The notes under the pieces were generated by a model, which was not told the origin of the DNA, did not search any database, and was given only the letters and a program-made list of their open reading frames with translations. The position numbers and the translations under genes are program-made. Below are positions 21,098 to 27,742 of a stretch of 27,742 bases of DNA, piece by piece (position 1 is the stretch's first letter; the number at the start of each line of letters is the position of its first letter). The DNA is from Clostridia bacterium. GTDB lineage: Bacteria; Bacillota; Clostridia; Oscillospirales; CAG-272. The DNA lies in the NCBI GenBank assembly GCA_900770605.1, contig CAAGKS010000034.1, forward strand, positions 1 to 27,742, written 5' to 3'.

Positions 21098-23539
21098 ATG
21101 TCAAATTACACTGTTAAAATAAAAAAGCTGTCCCTGCCCGTTATCGCCCTTAAAAACATAGTGGCGTTTCCCGGCGCGGCTATCAGCTTTGAGATAAACG
21201 ACGATATGGCTATCAGGGCGGCAGAGGCGGCGTTCGATACCGAATCTCTCGTGCTTATATGCGCGTATCGCGATCCTAACACAAGCGCTCCCCTGCCCGC
21301 AGGACTTTTCCGCGTGGGAACGGTATGCAAGATCAAGCAGTCGGTGAGAACCACCGAGGGCGGCTTGCGCGTGCTCGCAGAGGGATTTTCCAGAGCTATC
21401 GTGACGGAGTTCCGTCAGTTTGCGGATTACCTGCTCGCTGACGTCAATTCCAAAACTCACACCGCAAGCGACGACGACAAGATAAAAAATCAGGCTTATT
21501 GCCGCGCTATGCTTTCGGAAGCCAAGAAGCTCGCTTCCCTTTTGCCCAGCGTGAGCGACGATATGCTCACTGCGGCATCCGCTATAAAGACACCCGCGCT
21601 CCTTGCGGATTTCATAGCATCAAATATGCTTGTCAAAACCGCTGACAAGCAGATGATACTCGAATGCTTTGATCCCGAAAAGCGCATCGAGCTCCTCATC
21701 GCCCTTCTTGAAGAAGAGGCGGAGCTGCTTGCGTGCGAGCTTGATATACACAAGCGCGTAAGATCAAATCTCAACCAAAATCAAAAGGAATACTACCTGC
21801 GCGAGCAGATAAGAGTTATAAAGAACGAGCTTGGCGACGGCGACGAGATCGAGGAATATTTCGAAAAGATCGCCGCGGCAAAGCTTCCCGACGAGGTGCG
21901 CGAAAAGCTGGTCAAGGAAACCGACAGAATGTCCAAAGCTCCCTTTGGCTCGGCAGAGGCAACGGTTGCCCGCACTTATCTGGACACCTGCCTTGAGATC
22001 CCGTGGTCAAGCGCGAGCCGCGACAGAGTAAGCATCTCCGCCGCGCGCAAAATTCTTGACGCCGATCACGACGGTCTTGAAAAGGTAAAGGAAAGGATAC
22101 TTGAGTTCCTCGCCGTAAAGCAGCTCAACCCCTCTCTTGGCAATCAGATACTTTGTCTCGTTGGCCCTCCCGGTGTTGGTAAGACCTCGATAGGCGCATC
22201 TATCGCAAGAGCTATGAATCGCAAATACGTTCGCGTTTCTCTCGGCGGCGTTCGCGACGAGGCTGATATACGCGGTCACAGAAAGACCTACATAGGCGCG
22301 ATGCCCGGCAGAATAATCAACGCTCTCATTCAGGCAAAGGTCAACAATCCCCTTATGCTGCTTGACGAGATCGACAAGCTGACGCGTGACTCCCACGGAG
22401 ATCCCTCGTCTGCGCTGCTCGAGGTACTTGACGCTGAGCAGAACAAGAATTTCAGAGATCACTTCGTTGAGATGCCCTTCGATCTTTCTGCCTGTCTCTT
22501 TATCGCTACCGCGAACTCCCTGGATACTGTTCCGCGCCCCCTGCTTGACAGAATGGAGGTTATAGAGATATCCTCTTACACCAAGACCGAAAAGCTCTCC
22601 ATAGCTTCAAATCACCTCATCCCCAAGCAGCTGAAGCGCCACGGGCTCAACAAGCGTATGCTGAGTATTGGCGAGGACGCTATACTTGAGATCATTGATT
22701 TTCACACGCGCGAGGCGGGTGTGAGAAATCTTGAAAGAGCTATTGCGGACCTTTGCAGAAAGTGCGCCAAGAGATTTGCCGAGAACGGCGAGATCAAGCG
22801 CATAAGGATCGGCAAGGCTGACGTGAGCGGATTCCTCGGCCCGAGAAAGCTGCTCTCTGACACTATCTCCGACGAGGACGAGATAGGAGAGGTAAACGGA
22901 CTTGCGTGGACAGCCGTTGGCGGAGATCTGCTCAAGGTCGAAGTAGCCGTGCTTGAAGGAACGGGCAAGATCGAGCTTACGGGCTCGCTTGGAGACGTTA
23001 TGAAGGAATCGGCGCAGATAGCCGTAAGCTACGTTCGCTCCATCGCTGACCAATACGGCATCCCCTCAGACTTTTACAAGACCAAGGATATACACATCCA
23101 CTTCCCCGAGGGAGCAGTTCCCAAGGACGGCCCCTCCGCCGGCGTTACCATAGTCACGGCTCTCGTGAGCGCGCTCACAGGCAGAGCGGTACGCCGCGAC
23201 GTCGCTATGACAGGTGAGATATCCTTGCGCGGAAACGTGCTCGCTATCGGCGGTCTTAAGGAAAAGACTATGGCGGCGTATTCCGCAGGCGTGCGCACGG
23301 TGCTCATTCCCGAGCAAAACCTCAAGGACCTTGCAGACATAGATCCCACCGTACGCGAGGAGCTTGAATTCATACCCTGCAAGAAGGCGTCAGACGTGCT
23401 TACACACGCCCTTCGCAGTCCGTTCATATCCCGCGCATACGAGGGCGCGAACGAGGTATGCAAGGGCGGCGAGATGAAAAATATCGTGCCCCCTGCAAAA
23501 TCCCCCTCTAAAAACACTAAAATACCCGCCGTCAGATAA
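21098..23539 (+). CDS. lon: ATP-dependent protease Lon (LonA)
   Basis: Lon is a cytoplasmic AAA+ serine protease that degrades misfolded and certain regulatory proteins. The 813-residue product has the N-terminal substrate-binding domain (LPVIALKNIVAFPG) and a coiled-coil region. The AAA+ module carries the Walker A GPPGVGKT (about residues 355-362) and LLDEIDKL. The peptidase domain contains the catalytic Ser680 in PKDGPSAGV and Lys723 in GGLKEK, with the 43-residue separation found in E. coli Lon. About 30 residues at the C-terminus are a basic, Pro/Lys-rich tail beyond the usual end. GAGGAAGGA lies before the ATG. Downstream ysxC is 18 bases away, the same lon-ysxC pairing as in B. subtilis. 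Confidence 0.98.
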   Translation: MSNYTVKIKKLSLPVIALKNIVAFPGAAISFEINDDMAIRAAEAAFDTESLVLICAYRDPNTSAPLPAGLFRVGTVCKIKQSVRTTEGGLRVLAEGFSRAIVTEFRQFADYLLADVNSKTHTASDDDKIKNQAYCRAMLSEAKKLASLLPSVSDDMLTAASAIKTPALLADFIASNMLVKTADKQMILECFDPEKRIELLIALLEEEAELLACELDIHKRVRSNLNQNQKEYYLREQIRVIKNELGDGDEIEEYFEKIAAAKLPDEVREKLVKETDRMSKAPFGSAEATVARTYLDTCLEIPWSSASRDRVSISAARKILDADHDGLEKVKERILEFLAVKQLNPSLGNQILCLVGPPGVGKTSIGASIARAMNRKYVRVSLGGVRDEADIRGHRKTYIGAMPGRIINALIQAKVNNPLMLLDEIDKLTRDSHGDPSSALLEVLDAEQNKNFRDHFVEMPFDLSACLFIATANSLDTVPRPLLDRMEVIEISSYTKTEKLSIASNHLIPKQLKRHGLNKRMLSIGEDAILEIIDFHTREAGVRNLERAIADLCRKCAKRFAENGEIKRIRIGKADVSGFLGPRKLLSDTISDEDEIGEVNGLAWTAVGGDLLKVEVAVLEGTGKIELTGSLGDVMKESAQIAVSYVRSIADQYGIPSDFYKTKDIHIHFPEGAVPKDGPSAGVTIVTALVSALTGRAVRRDVAMTGEISLRGNVLAIGGLKEKTMAAYSAGVRTVLIPEQNLKDLADIDPTVREELEFIPCKKASDVLTHALRSPFISRAYEGANEVCKGGEMKNIVPPAKSPSKNTKIPAVR

Positions 23540-23557
23540 GACGGGAAAGGACCTTTT

Positions 23558-24160
23558 ATGGCTCTTAATATACAAAACACAAATTTGAAGATCAGCGCGG
23601 GAAATCCCAAACAGATACCTGCCGATCCCAAGCCGCAGATAGCCTTTTCGGGACGTTCAAACGTCGGAAAGAGCTCGCTTATCAACACTCTTCTCGCAAG
23701 AAAAGCGTTGGCACGCGTAAGCTCCTCACCCGGAAAGACTATAACCATAAACTTCTACGAGGTGGATCGCAAGCTCTATCTTGCCGATCTTCCCGGCTAC
23801 GGATTTGCAAAGCGCAACCCCGAGGACAAGAAGCAGTGGTCGGCGCTGACGGACGGCTACTTCACCTCAAACCGCAACATTGACCGCCTCAAGCTCGTGG
23901 TCCAGCTCATAGACAGCCGCGTAGGCCCGACTGCTGACGACGAGATGATGCTCGGATATCTGAGCGAGGCAGGACTTCCTTACGTTGTTGTAGCCACCAA
24001 GACCGACAAGCTCAACGCTACCGAAAGAAAGAACAATCTTGCGGCAATACAAGCTCACCCACTGATAAGCCAGACCACCGTTATCCCCTTCTCCTCTCTC
24101 AAAAAAGAGGGCAAGGACGAGCTTTGGAAGGTAATTTTAGCACACGCAGAGATAAAATGA
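23558..24160 (+). CDS. ysxC: Ribosome biogenesis GTP-binding protein YsxC/EngB
   Basis: This GTPase is needed for assembly of the 50S ribosomal subunit in Bacillus. The 200-residue product has G1 GRSNVGKS (32-39), G3 DLPG within LADLPGYGFAK (77-80), G4 TKTD (147-150) and a G5-like FSSLKKEG. The length is typical. It follows lon by 18 bases and has a GGGAAAGGA ribosome-binding site. Its stop codon overlaps the ATG of the phosphatase gene (ATGA at 24157-24160), so translation of the next gene is probably coupled to it. Confidence 0.97.
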   Translation: MALNIQNTNLKISAGNPKQIPADPKPQIAFSGRSNVGKSSLINTLLARKALARVSSSPGKTITINFYEVDRKLYLADLPGYGFAKRNPEDKKQWSALTDGYFTSNRNIDRLKLVVQLIDSRVGPTADDEMMLGYLSEAGLPYVVVATKTDKLNATERKNNLAAIQAHPLISQTTVIPFSSLKKEGKDELWKVILAHAEIK

Positions 24161-24816
24161 TAAGATTTATAATAACACGACACGGTCAGAGCATTGCAAA
24201 CGCCGAGCGCAGATTTGCAGGACACTCGGATTTTGATCTTTCCGAGATCGGCAAACAGCAGGCGTTGCTCGTTGCTGACTACATTTGCAAAAATTTCAAA
24301 ATAGACGCGATATATTCAAGCGATCTTCTTAGAGCGTACAACACGGCGCTCCCCACGGCAGAACGCCTTGGAATAAAAATAACCCCCATGACCTCTCTGC
24401 GCGAGATATACGCGGGAGAATGGGAGGGTCACACCACGGACGACCTGCAAATAACTCATACCGAGGATTTTGAGGTGTGGAAGAACGACTACGCGAATTC
24501 AAGATGCACGGGCGGCGAATCCACCCGCGAGGTCTACGAAAGAGCGTACGGAGCGATCTGCGATATCGCAAAGGACAACGACGGAAAAACGGTGTACGTC
24601 TCAACGCACGCCACTCTCCTGCGCGCGCTCACTCTGCGCTCCAAGGGACTTTCCGCCGACAGAGCGAACGAGCTTCCCTTCTCTCACAACGCTTCGATAT
24701 GCGTATTTGATTTTGACGACGGCAAGCTCTCCCCCGTACAGCTCAACATCACCGAGCATCTGGGCGACGTTATAACGGGAGTTCACCGTTCATTTACCAA
24801 TACCAAACAATCCTGA
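24157..24816 (+). CDS. Histidine phosphatase (phosphoglycerate mutase-like) family protein
   Basis: The product is 219 residues from the ATG at 24157, which overlaps the ysxC stop. An earlier in-frame ATG at 24124 lies well inside ysxC and would add residues before the family's normal beginning. The start IRFIITRHGQSIANAERRFAGHSD carries the phosphohistidine motif RHG. The catalytic acid is probably the Glu in LREIYAGEWEGH, and the second histidine is in VSTHATLLRAL. Members include cofactor-dependent phosphoglycerate mutases, alpha-ribazole phosphatases and broad phosphatases. At this length and with these motifs it is more likely a phosphatase than a glycolytic mutase. The substrate cannot be told. 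lysA follows after 12 bases. Confidence 0.9.
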   Translation: MIRFIITRHGQSIANAERRFAGHSDFDLSEIGKQQALLVADYICKNFKIDAIYSSDLLRAYNTALPTAERLGIKITPMTSLREIYAGEWEGHTTDDLQITHTEDFEVWKNDYANSRCTGGESTREVYERAYGAICDIAKDNDGKTVYVSTHATLLRALTLRSKGLSADRANELPFSHNASICVFDFDDGKLSPVQLNITEHLGDVITGVHRSFTNTKQS

Positions 24817-24828
24817 AAGGATACTGCT

Positions 24829-26127
24829 ATGATACTCTACGATCATCTCGACGTCAATAGCGAGGGCAACCTTACTATCGGCGGCGTTGACACCATAGCT
24901 CTTGCAAAAAAATACGGCACTCCGCTTTACGTGCTTGACGAGAACGTCATCCGCAAGCAGTGCCGCACGTACGTAAGAGCGGCAAAGGAATACTTTGGCG
25001 AGGACGCGCTCCCGCTCTATGCCTCGAAGGCTTTGTGCTTTACACAGATGTACAGGATAGCCGCCGAGGAGGGTATGGGCATCGACTGCGTATCGGGCGG
25101 TGAGATATATACCGCTACAAAAGCCGAATTCCCCGCAGATAAAATATATTTTCACGGCAATAATAAAACTGATGCCGATATTCGCTACGCGATGGACGCG
25201 GGCGTTGGCACGTTCGTCGTTGATAACGCCTACGAGCTCCTGGCAGTTGGCGCGGAGGCGGCTGCAAGAGGCAAGAAGCAGCGCATACTCCTGCGAATCA
25301 CTCCCGGCATAGACCCCCACACTCACAAGGCGGTCGTTACGGGCAACGTGGACTCCAAGTTTGGAAGCGCGATAGCCACGGGCGACGCTATGAAGATAGT
25401 AAAAAAGGCGCTCTCAACCGAGGGCGTTGCGCTTGCGGGACTTCACTGTCACATCGGCTCGCAGATATTCGACACCGAGCCCTTTGAGGACGCCGCAAGA
25501 ATAATGGTGAGCTTTATTGCCAAGATCAAGCGCGAATGCGGCTACGAGATCTCCGAGCTTAATCTCGGCGGCGGACTTGGCGTAAGATACACCGAATACG
25601 ACAGAGAGATAGACTACGCCGCGGCGGTAAAAAACATTGCTGCTATCGTGCGCGAGCTTTGCGTGGAGGAGCAGATAACTCTCCCGAGAATAATACTCGA
25701 GCCCGGACGCTCGCTTGTGGCGGCCTCCGGAATAACGCTTTACACCGTTGGCTCAGTCAAGGAGATAGAGGGCTTTCGCAACTACGTATCGGTTGACGGC
25801 GGTATGCCCGATAACCCCCGTTACGCGCTCTATCAGTCTCAGTACACGGCGCTGATCGCAAACAAGGCAAGCGAGGCGCGCAACTATCGCGCAACACTTG
25901 CGGGACGCTGCTGCGAATCGGGAGACCTGCTTGGCGAGAACATGGAGCTTCAAAGACCCGAGCGCAACGATATCCTCGCGGTGCTCGTCACAGGCGCTTA
26001 CAACTACTCGATGGCGTCAAACTACAACCGTCTCCCCCGCCCTGCCGTAGTTATGGTAAAGGACGGAGCAGATAAGCTCGCGGTAAAGCGCGAGAGCTAT
26101 GAGGATCTCGTGAGAAACGATATCTGA
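24829..26127 (+). CDS. lysA: Diaminopimelate decarboxylase
   Basis: LysA removes CO2 from meso-diaminopimelate to give lysine, using pyridoxal phosphate. The 432-residue product is a fold-III decarboxylase. The PLP lysine is Lys67 in LYASKALC, followed by HCHIGSQ (His208), GGGLG (247-251), EPGRSLVA (291-294) and CCESGDLL (Cys362 and neighbours, substrate contact from the partner subunit). The GAYNYSMASNYN stretch lies near the end. Length and motif order are normal. AAAGGA precedes the ATG. Association with ysxC and scpA genes is not functionally obvious and probably reflects operon shuffling. Confidence 0.97.
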   Translation: MILYDHLDVNSEGNLTIGGVDTIALAKKYGTPLYVLDENVIRKQCRTYVRAAKEYFGEDALPLYASKALCFTQMYRIAAEEGMGIDCVSGGEIYTATKAEFPADKIYFHGNNKTDADIRYAMDAGVGTFVVDNAYELLAVGAEAAARGKKQRILLRITPGIDPHTHKAVVTGNVDSKFGSAIATGDAMKIVKKALSTEGVALAGLHCHIGSQIFDTEPFEDAARIMVSFIAKIKRECGYEISELNLGGGLGVRYTEYDREIDYAAAVKNIAAIVRELCVEEQITLPRIILEPGRSLVAASGITLYTVGSVKEIEGFRNYVSVDGGMPDNPRYALYQSQYTALIANKASEARNYRATLAGRCCESGDLLGENMELQRPERNDILAVLVTGAYNYSMASNYNRLPRPAVVMVKDGADKLAVKRESYEDLVRNDI

Positions 26128-26149
26128 GCTATATCCAAGGAGATATATA

Positions 26150-26827
26150 ATGTTAACTTCCTTTTTAACAAACTCAAATTTTAATATGGTTAATTTTATC
26201 GTGGGGCTGATATTGAGGCTTCCTATCGTGCTGCTGGCGCTCTCGGTACACGAAAGCGCGCACGGCTTCGTAGCCTCAAAGCTTGGAGATCCCACGGCGA
26301 AAAATATGGGCAGGATAACTCTCAACCCCGCAAAGCACTTCCACCCTATCGGATTTTTGTGTATGGTGCTGTTTGGCTTCGGTTGGGCTCAGCCTGTTCC
26401 GATAAACGCCGGCTACTTCAAAAAGCCCAAGCGCGATATGGCGCTCTCCGCGGCGGCAGGACCTGTATCAAATCTTCTGCTGGCTGTTGTATTCGCTATC
26501 CTTTGGAGAATAGAGCTTGAGATCGCTCCCGAATATTTTACAAACGAATTTTTATATAACGTATTTTATTGGACGCAGAATTTCTTGGTTGCGGGAATTA
26601 CCCTCAACGTAGGCTTTGCGGTATTCAATCTCATTCCCATTCCCCCGTTTGACGGCTCGCGCATATTTCTTATATGGCTTCCGCAAAGAACCTATTTCAA
26701 GATAATGCAGTACGAGAGATATCTCTATCTCGCTCTTATGGTAGCGCTCGTGCTTGGATTTTTGGACAGACCGCTTGAAGCAGTTTCAAACTTCTTTTTA
26801 GAACTGATATTAAAAACCGTATTTTGA
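26150..26827 (+). CDS. Site-2-protease-like membrane metalloprotease (M50 family)
   Basis: The 225-residue product is largely hydrophobic, with about five membrane segments. The zinc motif HESAH (His34, Glu35, His38) sits in the first segment. The second site, NLIPIPPFDGSRI, supplies the aspartate ligand near residue 171. Proteins of this short M50 subgroup lack the PDZ domain of RseP and are widespread in Firmicutes; the substrate is not known. It is 22 bases after lysA and 36 bases before scpA. Placement just before scpA-scpB is common in Clostridia, though no functional tie is established. Confidence 0.92.
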   Translation: MLTSFLTNSNFNMVNFIVGLILRLPIVLLALSVHESAHGFVASKLGDPTAKNMGRITLNPAKHFHPIGFLCMVLFGFGWAQPVPINAGYFKKPKRDMALSAAAGPVSNLLLAVVFAILWRIELEIAPEYFTNEFLYNVFYWTQNFLVAGITLNVGFAVFNLIPIPPFDGSRIFLIWLPQRTYFKIMQYERYLYLALMVALVLGFLDRPLEAVSNFFLELILKTVF

Positions 26828-26863
26828 TAAAACAAATCATTTCTTTTTAACAGTGAGGTATCG

Positions 26864-27649
26864 ATGGACGCATTAACATACCGTCTTGATCAATTTGAAG
26901 GCCCTCTTGACCTTCTGCTTACTTTGATACAAAAGAATAAGGTAAGTATTACCGATATACCGATATCGCTCATATGCGATCAGTATATGGAATACATCGT
27001 CAATGCAAGAGAGCTTGATATGGACGTTGCGTCCGAGTTCATCGTTATGGCGAGCGAGCTGATGCTCATCAAGAGCAAGATGCTGCTTCCCCGCGACGAA
27101 GAGCAGGAGGACGATCCCCGCGCAACTCTTACCGACGCCCTGCTCCGTTATCAGCAGGCTAAGGAGGGCGCGGCAAAGCTCGCTCCTATGTACGCTTATT
27201 ACAGCGGACGAATGGTCAAGGATACTGATGAGATATCTATTGACAAGACCTACGTGCAGGATCAGGACGTGACCTCGCTCTGCGCGGCGATACGCCGTAT
27301 CGTTGCTTACAACAACGCGCTGGAAAAGGCGGCGACCACCACCTTCACTCCTATGATCAGCAAGCCCATAATTCCCGTTGAGATCAAGATAGTTTCTATC
27401 ATAAAGCATATCGAGAAGCGCGGCGTCGCATCTCTTGACGAGCTGCTTTGCGGTGAGGTAACGCTCCCCGATATGATCGCATCATTCCTCGGCGTTCTTG
27501 AGCTTATAAAGGTAAGAAAGATACTCGTCGAAGAACGCGATGGAGAGACGGACAACGCTCTGCTTGATGCATCTACGAGATTTATCATCAATGAAAATGC
27601 AGAGGACGTTGAGCCAAACAATTACGACGAGATTCAGGAGGAAGCTTAA
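26864..27649 (+). CDS. scpA: Segregation and condensation protein A
   Basis: ScpA is the kleisin subunit that bridges the two SMC heads in the SMC-ScpAB complex, which organises and segregates the chromosome. The 261-residue product begins TYRLDQFEGPLDLLLTLIQKNKVSITDIPIS, the hallmark N-terminal motif. It continues with DVASEFIVMASELMLIKSKMLLP, and ends with a winged-helix region (about 180-240) followed by an acidic tail. The length is normal. GTGAGGT serves as ribosome-binding site. The stop TAA is immediately followed by the ATG of scpB. Confidence 0.97.
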   Translation: MDALTYRLDQFEGPLDLLLTLIQKNKVSITDIPISLICDQYMEYIVNARELDMDVASEFIVMASELMLIKSKMLLPRDEEQEDDPRATLTDALLRYQQAKEGAAKLAPMYAYYSGRMVKDTDEISIDKTYVQDQDVTSLCAAIRRIVAYNNALEKAATTTFTPMISKPIIPVEIKIVSIIKHIEKRGVASLDELLCGEVTLPDMIASFLGVLELIKVRKILVEERDGETDNALLDASTRFIINENAEDVEPNNYDEIQEEA

Positions 27650-27742
27650 ATGAACGAGCAAAACGTACAAGTCGATCAGCTTAAAAATATAGAAGGCGCG
27701 ATAGAGGCGATACTTTACGCCGCAGGCTATCCCGTTAAATAC
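27650..27742 (+). CDS. scpB: Segregation and condensation protein B, 3'-truncated by window edge
   Basis: The ATG at 27650 directly follows the scpA stop, with AGGAGGAAG at 27636-27644 as ribosome-binding site inside the end of scpA. The 31 visible residues include IEGAIEAILYAAGYPVKY, the typical start of ScpB (the first winged-helix domain). ScpB binds ScpA as a dimer in the SMC complex. The rest of the gene lies beyond the window. The family and the conserved scpA-scpB order make the call safe despite the short sequence. Confidence 0.9.
   Translation, partial: MNEQNVQVDQLKNIEGAIEAILYAAGYPVKY

Overview
This window is a housekeeping stretch of a Firmicutes chromosome, most likely from an uncultivated gut-type Clostridia. 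Base composition looks close to balanced, ATA is a common Ile codon, and gene order follows the Bacillus subtilis priA-to-spoVM block. A 26-residue spoVM gene in its usual place suggests a spore-forming lineage. I see no phage, insertion sequence, CRISPR array, tRNA or rRNA.

Layout. (1) Positions 1-8734, + strand: a close-packed operon-like run of priA (5' end outside the window), def, fmt, a yugP-type membrane metallopeptidase, rsmB, rlmN, a PASTA-repeat membrane protein without a kinase domain, rsgA and thiN. This is the Bacillus order with prpC, the kinase part of prkC, and rpe missing. (2) Positions 8735-10281: a small cassette at the spoVM locus. A diverged asparagine-synthetase-like gene on the - strand has a sigma-E-like promoter. 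It is divergent from a 52-residue membrane protein gene and spoVM, which end at a terminator. (3) Positions 10300-12400, + strand: a monocistronic ygiQ radical SAM gene with a near-consensus promoter and a bidirectional terminator. (4) Positions 12439-18985, - strand: a TrmH-family rRNA methyltransferase gene, dprA, topA, trmFO and rnc. (5) Positions 19031-20446, - strand: infC-rpmI-rplT with a TTGACA/TAAAAT promoter, a leader containing an intrinsic terminator (probable attenuator), an apparent ATT start codon for infC, and a terminator after rplT. (6) Positions 20447-21097: a non-coding gap holding a candidate structured RNA with its own promoter and U-tract hairpin, and several repeats upstream of lon. 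(7) Positions 21098-27742, + strand: lon, ysxC/engB, a histidine phosphatase gene, lysA, a site-2-protease-like gene, scpA and the start of scpB.

Together the genes cover replication restart, N-formylmethionine metabolism of nascent proteins, rRNA and tRNA modification, ribosome assembly, translation initiation, DNA topology and uptake, protein quality control, lysine/DAP metabolism and chromosome segregation. No overt new defence or biosynthetic system is visible. The least conventional parts are the spoVM-linked cassette, the kinase-less PASTA protein with a ribosome-binding site inside a hairpin, and the candidate RNA upstream of lon. Residue numbers, stems and spacings were worked out by hand from the sequence. 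Functions rest on motif recognition without database searches.
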